A stretch of DNA of 49,287 nucleotides from Anaerolineales bacterium UBA2200 (GCA_002327925.1 DCVA01000002.1:1-49287); one strand, 5' to 3'; positions 22,917 to 31,544 are shown, counted from the stretch's first letter. Notes: a model not told the origin generated them from the letters alone. A program made the numbers and translations.

Positions 22917-24578
22917 CTATGGCGCTGAACGCGGCCCGCCCGGCCCGGTCAGCAACTGTGCGATCCTCTGCTCTTCCGTCAGGACGGTTCCTGTATGCGG
23001 GTCAATCACCACGCAGGCGCCCCGGCTGTCGGTACGCACTGAGACCAGACCGAGGGCGAAGCGATTGTTGCGCAAGTGGGGAGCATCCAGCAGGCCGTGG
23101 GTGACAGCGCGGGTCAACGTGGGCGGGTCGAGCCACGGGTCGGCCACGGATTGTCCTGCCAGGGTTCGGATCGCTTCGAGGGTAAGGCCGGCCTCATTAA
23201 CCAGCTCGTCTTTGCGCTCCTGAACGGCTGGATCGGCCGTCATGTCCGGCTGGCCTCGCAACGCATTCTCGATAGCGCGGCGGGCCAGCTTGCAGGCCTC
23301 GATCACGTCGTCTGCCGTGGCGGCGTGATCCGCCTCTGTATGGCTCACCACGTGCACGATGTGCGGCCGCAGGGCCATCTGCAGGTAGACGGAGGCAGCC
23401 ACGTGAGCGCGAGCCGCGTCGACATCCAACGGATAGCTCAGCAGGCCGGTGCGCGTCTGGCGAAAGATCCGGAAATCCGGTCCGGCCAGGGGCGCGATCA
23501 GCTCCAGCACAGCCAGCATCCTGGCCAGGTCCATGGCATCGGACAGGCCCGGGGGGCTGTTGAACATCAGCTGGGCGATATAGTCCCTGACTCCAAAGGT
23601 GCGAGCGTTGTAGGCAGAGAGGTAAGCCGAGACCACAAAGACGATGTCCGGGGCCTCACGCAGTCCCCAGTGGTGCGGTTCGTTCACCTCCACCGGAATG
23701 CCACGCTCCCCGTACCAGGTCATCACCGTCTGGTGCTCGCGGATCGAGCCCTCCAGGTCCCACGGACCGCGACCGTCCATCTGGTTGAACCAGAAGAGCG
23801 GGATGGCGGCCCAGGCGTTGTGAATGGTTTCCACATACAGCTCGGCGAGGCGCACAAAATCGTCTGTGCCAGAGTAGGTACGCATGATGGGATAGTTTCC
23901 GCAGCGCGTGGCCGCGTAGAGGGCGCGATAGTCGTCGGCGCAACGCACGGGAACGCCGCCCGCCCCGCGACGGCGCGGGTCCTGGCGCTCGGGATGGAAA
24001 AAGTTCTCCTGAGCATCCTGGTCTATGCCCAGAGAGACCACGTCCAGCACGCGGGCCTCGGCGATGCGCTTGACCCCCTCCACCGTTGCCTCCATCGTGG
24101 GCAGACCAAAGTGATGGCGCAGGATGGGAAAGGGCGATTTCCAGGCGATACGCTCGACAGTGGATTGAGGGTAGTCGACGTGCCCCGGACCGGCTCTGGA
24201 TTGGCCTTTCAGATAGGCCAGAACCTCCTCGACCGGCTGGCTGCCATCAAAGACCCGCTCGAAAAAGCCAAAAGCGCGCGCCCGATCGGCAACGGGAGGA
24301 GTGCCGCCAAAGCAAAAACGCACTCCGGAGGCGCGTAGCTCGTCAGCCTCCTCGGCGAACTCGCCCAGCAGCGCCTCGCCCGTTTCCGGCGTCAGGCGGT
24401 AGGAAACGCCCACCAGCTCCGCGTTCTCGCGTCGGGCGGCGGCCAGCACGCCGGCGATGGGGACAGCAGGTCCGAGGAAGACTGTGCGCCAGCCCGCGGC
24501 CTCGGCCAAGCGAAGAAAGTTGGTGATCCCGGCGACGTGGACGCATTCTCCCAGAGCGGCGGCGACAACGGTCTTCAT
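22917..24578 (-). CDS. Cobalamin-binding, glutamate-mutase-like fusion protein
   Basis: 553 residues. Residues 1-130 form a cobalamin-binding domain with C-V-H-V-A-G at 12-17 (His14 as lower ligand; the usual Asp is Cys), V-S-Y-R-L and F-G-G-T-P-P. Residues 150-480 resemble the TIM-barrel epsilon chain of glutamate mutase: the run of G-I-P-V-E-V-N-E-P, a helix ending A-Y-N-A-R, and Y-I-A-Q-L-M-F-N-S-P sits in the same order. Glutamate mutase has these as separate S and E chains; here they are fused. It may isomerise an amino acid by a radical route. ATG 24578 follows GGAGG. Confidence 0.7.
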   Translation of the reverse strand: MKTVVAAALGECVHVAGITNFLRLAEAAGWRTVFLGPAVPIAGVLAAARRENAELVGVSYRLTPETGEALLGEFAEEADELRASGVRFCFGGTPPVADRARAFGFFERVFDGSQPVEEVLAYLKGQSRAGPGHVDYPQSTVERIAWKSPFPILRHHFGLPTMEATVEGVKRIAEARVLDVVSLGIDQDAQENFFHPERQDPRRRGAGGVPVRCADDYRALYAATRCGNYPIMRTYSGTDDFVRLAELYVETIHNAWAAIPLFWFNQMDGRGPWDLEGSIREHQTVMTWYGERGIPVEVNEPHHWGLREAPDIVFVVSAYLSAYNARTFGVRDYIAQLMFNSPPGLSDAMDLARMLAVLELIAPLAGPDFRIFRQTRTGLLSYPLDVDAARAHVAASVYLQMALRPHIVHVVSHTEADHAATADDVIEACKLARRAIENALRGQPDMTADPAVQERKDELVNEAGLTLEAIRTLAGQSVADPWLDPPTLTRAVTHGLLDAPHLRNNRFALGLVSVRTDSRGACVVIDPHTGTVLTEEQRIAQLLTGPGGPRSAP

Positions 24579-24656
24579 GGGGGATTGCCTCCTTCCGTCC
24601 GGGTGGACCGGGATAAGAGCGGGGTGGTCCCGCTGGCCGACAAGACGAACGTGATG

Positions 24657-24685
24657 ATTGTACTCGAGAAACGCTCAGGTGCGAA
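24657..24685 (-). promoter_or_regulatory. Candidate promoter of the cobalamin-protein/opine-dehydrogenase unit
   Basis: On the minus strand TTCGCA (24685-24680) and TACAAT (24662-24657) are spaced by 17 bases. The leader to ATG 24578 would be about 70 bases. I see no cobalamin riboswitch in it. Confidence 0.45.
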
Positions 24686-24728
24686 AGGGGCTCAATCCTG
24701 TCATTCTGATGCGGGACGAACGGCCCCG

Positions 24729-25358
24729 TCAAACCGATGCAGTGCGCACGGCCTCGCGCATCAAGAGTCGCACCGCCTCCATACCCTCACGGTCGTGCAC
24801 TACAGACGGGCGGTCCCGCCAGTACCGGCCCTCCTCGTTCTTCTGGCCCGAGACCACTGCCGCGCCGTAGAGCACCCCGGCCGCGTAGGAGGAGGGAGTC
24901 AGCATCTCGTGGATCAGAAAGGCCTGGTGCAGACTCTGCAGGGCCGCCTCCAGCCCGTAGTTGCGGCGCCAGCCGACGGCCAGGGCTACTCCGACCTTGC
25001 CCTTGAGCGCCGCGCGCCCCGCCTTGCCGAACAGAAAGCAGCGCGTGCGGTCGATCAGGCAGGCCATGCTGCCTGTCATGCGCCCAAAGTAGACCGGCGT
25101 GGCCAGCACCAGCACATCACAGTCGCGAATCCGGCCCAGGAGGGGCGCGGCGTCGTCCTCCACCGCACAGAGCTGGTCGGGGGTCTGTTTCTTCATACAC
25201 CAATCGCACTGGCGGCAATCGGCGATGGTCAGACCGGCAAGCGAGACTGCCTCGGTGGTCACCCCCTCGACTGTTGCCGCTTCGGACAGCGCCGCTTGCA
25301 GCACAAAGGCCGTATTGCCCTCGGGGAAGGGGCTGGAATGGATGCCCATTACGCGCAC
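24729..25358 (-). CDS. Iron-sulfur flavoprotein (NADPH-dependent FMN reductase fold)
   Basis: 209 residues from GTG 25358 behind GGAGGA. The flavodoxin-like fold is shown by the N-terminal H-S-S-P-F-P-E-G-N-T FMN loop at 7-16 and by A-T-P-V-Y-F-G-R-M. A compact cysteine motif at 48, 51, 54 and 64 can bind a [4Fe-4S] cluster, as in archaeal and clostridial Isf proteins. It would pass single electrons to a partner, perhaps the neighbouring cobalamin enzyme, which lies 150 bases downstream on the same strand. That partnership is inferred only from position. Confidence 0.8.
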   Translation of the reverse strand: MRVMGIHSSPFPEGNTAFVLQAALSEAATVEGVTTEAVSLAGLTIADCRQCDWCMKKQTPDQLCAVEDDAAPLLGRIRDCDVLVLATPVYFGRMTGSMACLIDRTRCFLFGKAGRAALKGKVGVALAVGWRRNYGLEAALQSLHQAFLIHEMLTPSSYAAGVLYGAAVVSGQKNEEGRYWRDRPSVVHDREGMEAVRLLMREAVRTASV

Positions 25359-25387
25359 AGGTCCTCCTTCATTCTGCGGCTGTCCGC

Positions 25388-25786
25388 TCACCCGCTCATC
25401 CAGCGGCGTACCAACACCACTGCCCCGGCAGCGAGCAGCAGCCACAGGGCAACGATAACCACGGCGGCAACCCGGCTGACGGGCTTGCCGTGCGCCATCT
25501 CCTGGCTGGCACGATCACGACATTCGGCCAGCACAATCGGCGGGATGAGCCGGATGGCAATCGCCACTCCGACTGGAATGAGCACCAGGTCGTCGAGGTA
25601 GCCGAGCACGGGCACAATGTCCGGGATCAGATCGATCGGGCTAAAGGCGTAGCCGACCACCAGGGCGGCAAAGGCCCGGGCATACCAGGGCACGCGGGGG
25701 TCGCGGTATGCCAGGTACAGGGCATAGACCTCGGTCTGCAGCTCGCGAGCGCGTCGTTTCCACGAGTCGATCCAGTTGCGCGTCAC
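25388..25786 (-). CDS. DUF1232 (YkvA-like) membrane protein
   Basis: 132 residues. The DUF1232 core is clear: D-P-R-V-P-W-Y-A-R-A-F, Y-A-F-S-P-I-D-L-I-P-D, then G-Y-L-D-D-L. There are hydrophobic segments at about 39-52, 66-84 and 105-125. The GTG at 25786 has GGGAGG 8 bases upstream; an ATG nearby is out of frame. It precedes the flavoprotein gene by 29 bases. The function of the family is unknown. Confidence 0.85.
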   Translation of the reverse strand: MTRNWIDSWKRRARELQTEVYALYLAYRDPRVPWYARAFAALVVGYAFSPIDLIPDIVPVLGYLDDLVLIPVGVAIAIRLIPPIVLAECRDRASQEMAHGKPVSRVAAVVIVALWLLLAAGAVVLVRRWMSG

Positions 25787-25885
25787 GCATAATCCTCCCA
25801 GAGGTCAGGCCTCGGAAATCAGAGCGGCGGGTCAGTCGGTCTGGCAGAGGGCCCCGGCATACCCGCATTGCTTCCGCCGCCCGTA

Positions 25886-26773
25886 TCAGAGGTACGCCTG
25901 CACCGCCGCTTCCAGCGGCGGCACGTAGCAGGCTCCCTCCACGGCCACGGAATACAGGTACCCGTAGGTGCGCCACAGGGACCTGCGCTCCGGAAAGCCG
26001 GGATCGATCGGTTGAACCTCGCTGTAGCCGGCCAACACTTCCTCCGGCACAGTCTGGAAGATGTCCAGGCAGGCCAGATCCATTTCCGGGTGCCCATAGT
26101 GGACCGCCGGGTCGATCGCCACAGGCCCGGTGGAGGTCGAGATCCAGTTGTTCTGCTGTGCGTCTCCATGCAACAGGGTGGGCTCTACGGGCGGCCCGCA
26201 CAGGTCGGGCAGCCGTTCGATGATTCGCTCTACCTGTCCGGTCAGCACCGCCGACAGGCAGCCGGAATCACGAGCCAGACGCAGCGCAGGCCGGAGCCGG
26301 CGCTCCGCGTAGAAGGTCACCCAATCGTCCATGGGAGAGTTGTCCTGCGGCAGGGGACCGTAGAAACCGTCGGTTTCCAGGCCGAACCGCCGGCCCCTCA
26401 CCCGGTGGATGGCAGCGAGAGTGCGGCCGATCTCTCGCCACTGACGCGGGCCGCGGTCGACGGCACGCACCTCCTCCAAGACGAGGAGACAGCCGCCTTC
26501 AACAGGTACGACGCCGATGGGGTCGGGCGTCTGGACACCCGCCAGGCGAGAAAGCATCTCGAGCCCGGCCAGCTCGACTTCGAACTGCTGCCTGCCATTG
26601 GCCGCGGCGCTGAACTTGGCAAAGATGCCGTACTGGCCGTCTGAGAGGAGGAAGGCAGGGTGGCAGGCCAGATCGGCCAGGTCGCGGGAAGCGCGTACCT
26701 TCCAGGGGCGCCCCAGGTGCCGGGAAGCGGCGGCCTCCAACGCGTTGAACTGCGCAAGCGTGAGTTTGCCCAT
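25886..26773 (-). CDS. Fructosamine kinase family protein
   Basis: 295 residues of the FN3K/aminoglycoside-phosphotransferase fold. Lys53 (F-A-K-F) is the likely nucleotide-binding Lys. H-G-D at 202-204 gives the catalytic Asp204, and Asp221 (A-I-D-P-A-V-H-Y-G-H-P-E-M-D) binds metal. Fructosamine kinases phosphorylate ketoamines on glycated proteins so that they fall off. The ATG at 26773 is preferred; a GTG four codons earlier overlaps the AGGAG site. The neighbouring genes do not extend this role. Confidence 0.85.
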   Translation of the reverse strand: MGKLTLAQFNALEAAASRHLGRPWKVRASRDLADLACHPAFLLSDGQYGIFAKFSAAANGRQQFEVELAGLEMLSRLAGVQTPDPIGVVPVEGGCLLVLEEVRAVDRGPRQWREIGRTLAAIHRVRGRRFGLETDGFYGPLPQDNSPMDDWVTFYAERRLRPALRLARDSGCLSAVLTGQVERIIERLPDLCGPPVEPTLLHGDAQQNNWISTSTGPVAIDPAVHYGHPEMDLACLDIFQTVPEEVLAGYSEVQPIDPGFPERRSLWRTYGYLYSVAVEGACYVPPLEAAVQAYL

Positions 26774-26812
26774 GACCAGGGTCACTCCTTGGCCCGCCTG
26801 TCGCCTGTTGGC

Positions 26813-27214
26813 TCAGCGATTGGCGGGCAGAGGTGGGCGGCTCTTGAGAAAAGTGCTCTTGAGAGCGATCTTGCCGCCGCAAAAGGTGTAAAGGTCACAG
26901 CCGCGTACCTCGATGCGCGTTCCGTCCGCACGGCTGCCGTAGAAGGTCCACTCCGAAAGGCCGCGTTCGCCGAAGGCATGGTGCTCGGCGTTGGTCCAGC
27001 GGGCATCCGGGAACGTGGCCCAAACACCGGCAAATGCCTCTCTCACTGCCGCCTGGCCTTCGAATCGCTTGCCCCAGGGATCCGGTCCCGCGGAGGCCTC
27101 GTATACACAGTCCTCGACCATGAAGGCCATGATGGCGTCCAGGTCGTGACGGTTCCAGGCCTCCAGGAAGGCGCCAAGCTGCCGAACCGAGTCCAGGGAA
27201 CCCTTGCCGTTCAT
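26813..27214 (-). CDS. SnoaL-like/nuclear transport factor 2 fold protein
   Basis: 133 residues from ATG 27214 with AAAGGAC upstream; the open frame to 27295 adds unrelated sequence. The pattern F-L-E-A-W-N-R-H-D-L-D-A-I-M-A-F, then D-C-V-Y-E, then G-Q-A-A-V-R-E-A-F-A-G, is typical of the SnoaL-like polyketide-cyclase/ester-cyclase superfamily. Members are small alpha-beta barrels with very diverse substrates, so no reaction is proposed. Confidence 0.75.
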   Translation of the reverse strand: MNGKGSLDSVRQLGAFLEAWNRHDLDAIMAFMVEDCVYEASAGPDPWGKRFEGQAAVREAFAGVWATFPDARWTNAEHHAFGERGLSEWTFYGSRADGTRIEVRGCDLYTFCGGKIALKSTFLKSRPPLPANR

Positions 27215-27325
27215 CGTCGCTTTGTCCTTTCGAGGCGCAGTGTCGCGCACCATCCGAGCCGTTGCCCGTTCCCGGGCTGTCTCCATACGAGCCACCCGGC
27301 GAGCCCGGTGCCCGGCCCTCCAGAC

Positions 27326-29512
27326 CTACCGCAGCACAGGCACGAAGACGCGATATTCGTGCAAGTAGGCGTGGAGGTCGATCACGTTCTCCTCCGCCCT
27401 CGAGCTGGTGTCAATGACGGAGACGCTGTCGGACCGGCCGTTGAGGCAATATATCTTGCTGCAGTCTCCGTTTGAGAACAGGGCGCGCGGAAAGTAGCCG
27501 TGCAATGGGATGACCTGCGGAAGGAAGCGATCATCCGTCAGGTCATAGATACTGATGAAACTATAGTCCAGATGAGCAATGTAGAGCAAGTTCTCGCCGG
27601 GCTGATAGACGAGGCCGATGGCGTTGATATAGGTCAGCTGCGCGGGTTCCAGACCCAGTGCCCTGGCCACATCACCAAGGAGGATCACCTTGCGGATCAC
27701 GTCCGCATCCGTATCGATGGCCAGGACGACCTGTGTTGCGCCCACAAACAGAGTATGCGAGCTCGCGTCATACGCGAACGGGAAGTAGGGTCCAGTCGAG
27801 ATACCCTCCAGGCCCGGCTCGTCGAAGGTGATCGTCTTCCGAACGGTCCAGGTGTCCGTGTCGATGACGTGGAGCACCACGGCCCCATTCTGCAAGCCGC
27901 CGAGAGCGTAGAGCTTGGCGCGATCGGGCGTCTCAAACGGTCTGAACTCAAACCCGCCGCCTTCCAGTCGAAGCGTGGTTACCGTCTCCAACGAAGCGGC
28001 ATCGAGGGCCAGAAATGTGTCGGCGCGGGGATCTTCGCCGGAACTGGAATAGGTGATGGCATAGATCCGCGTTTGGTCTCGGGAAAGAACAAAGTGCCAT
28101 ACAGACGGAGTGTACCCGGGCAGCGGATGAGACTCTAGCAGGCGCATACTCGCGCTCTCAAGCTCCAGGAAATGCTCACCCTGAGCGATTAGCGCCCTGC
28201 CGTCGGTAGTGAAGGCAACGTCATAGGCTCCAGTGTCGGTGCGAATGGCAGGGAACCGCACCACGTCGCTGATCATCGCCTGGTCCAGATCCAGCGCCAA
28301 TGCGTTGGCGTTGCGATGGAGGAGGATGAGGGCACTGTCCCGTGCCGTTCCAACGGCATAGAAATGGGGCAGGAACGTCTCCCGGTTAAAGACTAGCGCA
28401 TCCAGCAGGGTGCGGCTACGCAGATCCATCTTGAGAAGATCATTGGAGTCGCCGCAGGTGGCATAGAGAAGCCATGGATGGGCCGGGTCGATCAGGAGAT
28501 CGTTGATCTGCGTGCGGGGCCAGCCATACAGATTCCGACCAAGAGGAATCGTCCCGATGACGACATCCAGCCCCGTGTCCACCACCAGCAGGTTATTCGT
28601 ATTGGGCATTGGCCAACCTGTGCCCACATACAGCGAGCGGCTGTCTAGACCTGCTTCCAGCCAGAACGCGCCCCCATCGATAGGGATGGCCTCGACCTGC
28701 CCCCCGGCGAGGTCGATCGCGTATACCCAGCCGTAGGCGTGATAGTCCGGATACCAGTCCCCGAACGTGGCCAGGTAAGCCTTCTGTTCGTTGGGCAGGA
28801 CCCTGAGGTCAAAGATGCCCTCCCCAACACCCTGCTGCAAAGGAACCGAAACCCGGGAGCGCCAGCCTTTGCTCGCCGGGTCATAAAGGCCCACCGTCAG
28901 GGAGATCTCCGTCATCTGCGAAACGACAAACCACAGGTCCGGATCAGTCTCGCTTGCCCGGATCTGCTTGAAATGAGTCTGGTCGTCGACGAACCGGGTC
29001 ACGGAGTAGGTATCGGTGTTGACCAGGCTCACCGTGCTGCCCCCATCCCAGGTGATGAGAGAGGAGTCGGCCCGTGAGCGGACCATCCCGATCGCCCCGA
29101 TATCGTCGATGCTGTGAACCACGCTCATGGTGTGTGTATCCATCACCAGCAGGCGCCGCCACACAGGGACCTGTACGAAGAGTCTGTCCTCGCTGGCATC
29201 CAGGGAGATACACCAGCTCTCCAGTGGCCAGTAGGCGGATAGGTCGGCTGCGCCCACGATGACCATGTCCGACAGACGGATCTTGAAGATGGCCGGTGAC
29301 AGGACCATACTGACGTACGCATACTGGCCATCCCGCGTGATGGCCAGAGGGTATGGGCCCATGCCCTGGGGTTGCGGGGTTGGCTGAGCCGCAAGTGGCT
29401 GAACACCCGACGTGATATTTGCCAGGGAATAGGGTACGATGGTTGGCAGAACGACCGCCGCGCCGACCGAAGTGATGCCTGGCGGATTGACAGGCTGCCA
29501 GATCCCAAGCAC
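27326..29512 (-). CDS. Secreted beta-propeller repeat protein
   Basis: 728 residues from GTG 29512, built of repeated propeller blades of the YVTN/PQQ-like kind (short strands ending in V-D-T, A-I-D-T or V-I-D-T-S-S). The frame continues upstream to a CTG at 29554-29552, six bases after GGAGG (29565-29561). The CTG start would supply an N-terminal hydrophobic signal segment (A-A-L-V-L-L-A-V-L-G-I-W), which the GTG start mostly lacks. The last residues are Y-R-V-F-V-P-V-L-R, like the short aromatic-L-P-hydrophobic-R tails seen in many Chloroflexota exported proteins. Its likely role is surface binding or scaffolding; its ligand is unknown. Confidence 0.75.
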   Translation of the reverse strand: MLGIWQPVNPPGITSVGAAVVLPTIVPYSLANITSGVQPLAAQPTPQPQGMGPYPLAITRDGQYAYVSMVLSPAIFKIRLSDMVIVGAADLSAYWPLESWCISLDASEDRLFVQVPVWRRLLVMDTHTMSVVHSIDDIGAIGMVRSRADSSLITWDGGSTVSLVNTDTYSVTRFVDDQTHFKQIRASETDPDLWFVVSQMTEISLTVGLYDPASKGWRSRVSVPLQQGVGEGIFDLRVLPNEQKAYLATFGDWYPDYHAYGWVYAIDLAGGQVEAIPIDGGAFWLEAGLDSRSLYVGTGWPMPNTNNLLVVDTGLDVVIGTIPLGRNLYGWPRTQINDLLIDPAHPWLLYATCGDSNDLLKMDLRSRTLLDALVFNRETFLPHFYAVGTARDSALILLHRNANALALDLDQAMISDVVRFPAIRTDTGAYDVAFTTDGRALIAQGEHFLELESASMRLLESHPLPGYTPSVWHFVLSRDQTRIYAITYSSSGEDPRADTFLALDAASLETVTTLRLEGGGFEFRPFETPDRAKLYALGGLQNGAVVLHVIDTDTWTVRKTITFDEPGLEGISTGPYFPFAYDASSHTLFVGATQVVLAIDTDADVIRKVILLGDVARALGLEPAQLTYINAIGLVYQPGENLLYIAHLDYSFISIYDLTDDRFLPQVIPLHGYFPRALFSNGDCSKIYCLNGRSDSVSVIDTSSRAEENVIDLHAYLHEYRVFVPVLR

Positions 29513-29716
29513 CGCCAGAAGAACCAGTGCAGCAAGAACACGATGCGCGTTCAGCTCCCACCTCCAGACCGCTCGGGAGGAGACAGGGTGCCCCCCGGCC
29601 GTTTCGCGCCGCCCTCCTTGCCGTCCGGCACTGCCGTGGAGGGTACCTGTGCTTGACGCCGCACTCCTCTCGCCCGGCGGATGGCGAAGCCGATCAGCGC
29701 GACGCCCTGCCCGCTC

Positions 29717-30328
29717 CTAGTGCACCGCGGCGCCCAGGGCGGTCGTGAGCAGCTCCCTGGCTTCGTCCATCCCCCCGCCCATCAGCTCAAACTCGTGCTT
29801 GCCCGTGACCGCCTCGATGATCAGGTGATTGCTGTGGGTATGCTGTTTGGAGTTCGTGCGGCGCTCGAGCTTGACCTTCTTGATCTCTGTGGAAAGAAGG
29901 GCAAAATTCTCCGGCTGTTCCGCGAGGGCCTGATCCACCGGCATGCCCGCGTACTTGTCCACCATGAGCTGCAGCCAGCCGAACCGCGCGGCGATTCGTC
30001 CCATCCAACCTTTGCCCTCGGCCTTGGCCTGGTCGTCGGTCTGGCGAGCGGCGTCGTTCATCATTTCCTTGGTCATCAGGGCAAAGACGAGGCGCTGCCG
30101 TGTCACGATCAGGTTCCAGCTCTGGACGCCGAACAGACCCTTGCGCTTGTTCAGTCCGGCGATCACTCCCAGCACCTGCTCCCCCGTCGTGCGTGGCTGT
30201 ACAGCGCCAGCCGCCTGCGGGGCGGCCCCGGCCGGCGAAGCCACTGGCTGCCCACAGCTCCCGCAGAAGCGCGTGTTTGGATCCAGGGGTGCTCCGCACT
30301 TTCCACAGAACTGCTGATTCTCGGTCAA
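29717..30328 (-). CDS. Zinc-ribbon protein of unknown function
   Basis: 203 residues from TTG 30328, which follows AGGAGG by 7 bases. A zinc ribbon (F-C-G-K-C and F-C-G-S-C-G) occupies about residues 7-26, followed by an Ala/Pro/Gly linker to about 48. The rest is a soluble domain with N-L-I-V-T-R-Q-R-L-V-F-A-L near 70, an alpha-helical middle, and I-K-K-V-K-L-E-R-R-T. That pattern looks like a PH-like/bacterial PH domain. No partner is suggested by the neighbours. Confidence 0.65.
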   Translation of the reverse strand: MTENQQFCGKCGAPLDPNTRFCGSCGQPVASPAGAAPQAAGAVQPRTTGEQVLGVIAGLNKRKGLFGVQSWNLIVTRQRLVFALMTKEMMNDAARQTDDQAKAEGKGWMGRIAARFGWLQLMVDKYAGMPVDQALAEQPENFALLSTEIKKVKLERRTNSKQHTHSNHLIIEAVTGKHEFELMGGGMDEARELLTTALGAAVH

Positions 30329-30441
30329 GAAATGTCCTCCTCTTCCTTGCTCAGGGTTCCCGCGACGCACCGGGCCGGCGTACGCCGGCTGGATCTGCGT
30401 CGTCAGGTCAAGGTCCAGGCCAGCATTGCAGCGCTACGTTC

Positions 30442-31389
30442 CTATTTCCCCAGCACCTGCTTCAGCAGGACCGAATCATTCGTGGTGATGGCGTCTACGC
30501 CCCACTCGGCCATACGGCGCATTTCCCCGGCCGTGTTCACAGTCCAGACGCCCATTTTCAACCCGCGCGCGTGGGCGGCTTTGATCAGCAGGTCGGAGAC
30601 GGCGGCTGAGGAAGGCATGATATAGTCCGCATTCGTCTGCTGGATGATCTCCTCCACATACTGATCGTACGGGTTCTTGGAGCTCTGGTTTAGGTCCACC
30701 GTGCTCATCAGCGCGCCCGTCTTGAAACGCGGATCCAGTTTCTTCACCTCGGCGATGGTGGGAAAATCGAAGGAGATGATGACCACGTCATCCACCATTC
30801 CCCGTGCTGTGACCGCGTCGATCACTTTCTGCTCGATCCCGGTGTAGCGGCCCAGGAACTTTTCAACCTTGATCTCGATCTGGATGCTGGTCTTGCCCTG
30901 GACCAGGTCGAGCACCTGGCCCAGCGTGGGCACAGGCTCCACGGGCCACGCCGCCGCCCTGAATTTGGCTGCCGCGTTCAGGCCTGCCAGCTCGCTCAGG
31001 TTCATCTGGTAGATAAAGCCCCTGCCGTCGGTCGTGCGCGTCAGGTCCGGGTCGTGCATCACCACCAGCTCGCCGTCTTTGGAGAGGTGCACGTCGCATT
31101 CGACCATGTCCACGCCGATGCTGATGGCGTTGGCAAAGGCCCCCAGAGTGTTCTCCGGGGCCAGAGCAGCACCTCCGCGATGGGCCACGGTCAGGATCTC
31201 GGGCCAGGTCTGGGTCGTGGGCGTGGGCACGGAGGTCGGGGCCGCCGTGGGCATGTCGGGCAACGCGACCGAGGTTGCGGTCGGCTGAGGCGCGGTTGTC
31301 CGGCATCCGGCCAGAACGAGGACCTCAGCCCCCAAGACGGATAGAGCTATGACCAAACGAAGAGAAGAGCGATTCCGGGAAAGTCTCAT
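30442..31389 (-). CDS. Glycerophosphodiester phosphodiesterase lipoprotein
   Basis: 315 residues. The lipobox L-V-L-A-G-C places Cys29 as the lipidated residue, and a Thr/Pro linker runs to about 60. The GDPD TIM barrel follows with H-R-G-G (His70, Arg71), P-E-N-T at 78-81, Glu97 and Asp99 (E-C-D-V-H) and His112. It hydrolyses glycerophosphodiesters to glycerol-3-phosphate and an alcohol outside the cell. It lies just downstream of a Ugp-like uptake system, the same partnership as ugpQ with ugpBAE in E. coli. It has its own candidate promoter. Confidence 0.9.
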   Translation of the reverse strand: MRLSRNRSSLRLVIALSVLGAEVLVLAGCRTTAPQPTATSVALPDMPTAAPTSVPTPTTQTWPEILTVAHRGGAALAPENTLGAFANAISIGVDMVECDVHLSKDGELVVMHDPDLTRTTDGRGFIYQMNLSELAGLNAAAKFRAAAWPVEPVPTLGQVLDLVQGKTSIQIEIKVEKFLGRYTGIEQKVIDAVTARGMVDDVVIISFDFPTIAEVKKLDPRFKTGALMSTVDLNQSSKNPYDQYVEEIIQQTNADYIMPSSAAVSDLLIKAAHARGLKMGVWTVNTAGEMRRMAEWGVDAITTNDSVLLKQVLGK

Positions 31390-31433
31390 CCTGGCCCCCC
31401 AGTGCAGAGAATCGGCAGTTCAGTTACCGGCCT

Positions 31434-31462
31434 ATGATACGCGCCCACAGGCCAGCCGGCAA
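31434..31462 (-). promoter_or_regulatory. Candidate promoter of the glycerophosphodiesterase gene
   Basis: On the minus strand TTGCCG (31462-31457) and TATCAT (31439-31434) are spaced by 17 bases. It lies just after the hairpin that follows the binding-protein gene and about 45 bases before ATG 31389. Confidence 0.5.
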
Positions 31463-31471
31463 AGAAAGCAA

Positions 31472-31495
31472 GTGGCCCGCCGTGAGGCGGGCCAC
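31472..31495 (-). terminator. Hairpin terminator after the Ugp-like binding-protein gene
   Basis: A perfect 10-bp stem (31495-31486 with 31481-31472) surrounds a 4-base loop. On the minus strand it is followed by TTGCTTTCTTT. It lies 50 bases past the stop of the binding-protein gene and would separate it from the GDPD gene. The tail is only partly T, so readthrough is possible. Confidence 0.6.
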
Positions 31496-31544
31496 CTGGC
31501 TAGATCTTGACCGGGCGGATCGGCCCAATGGCCGTTCAGTCCGC

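Noticed and set aside
21834..22928. Long + strand frame with a His-rich run antisense to the opine dehydrogenase
   Set aside because: The opposite strand has a clear GxGxxG dehydrogenase. The His run is the complement of an ordinary coding stretch.
23076..24338. Long + strand open frame antisense to the cobalamin protein
   Set aside because: It is a high-GC shadow. The minus strand encodes recognisable B12 and barrel motifs, and the + frame shows none.
24579..24728. Cobalamin riboswitch before the B12 protein gene
   Set aside because: The leader is only about 70 bases long and lacks the conserved B12-box segment.
24537..25601. 354-codon + strand frame over the flavoprotein and DUF1232 genes
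   Set aside because: It spans two genes on the other strand and has no family-like motif.
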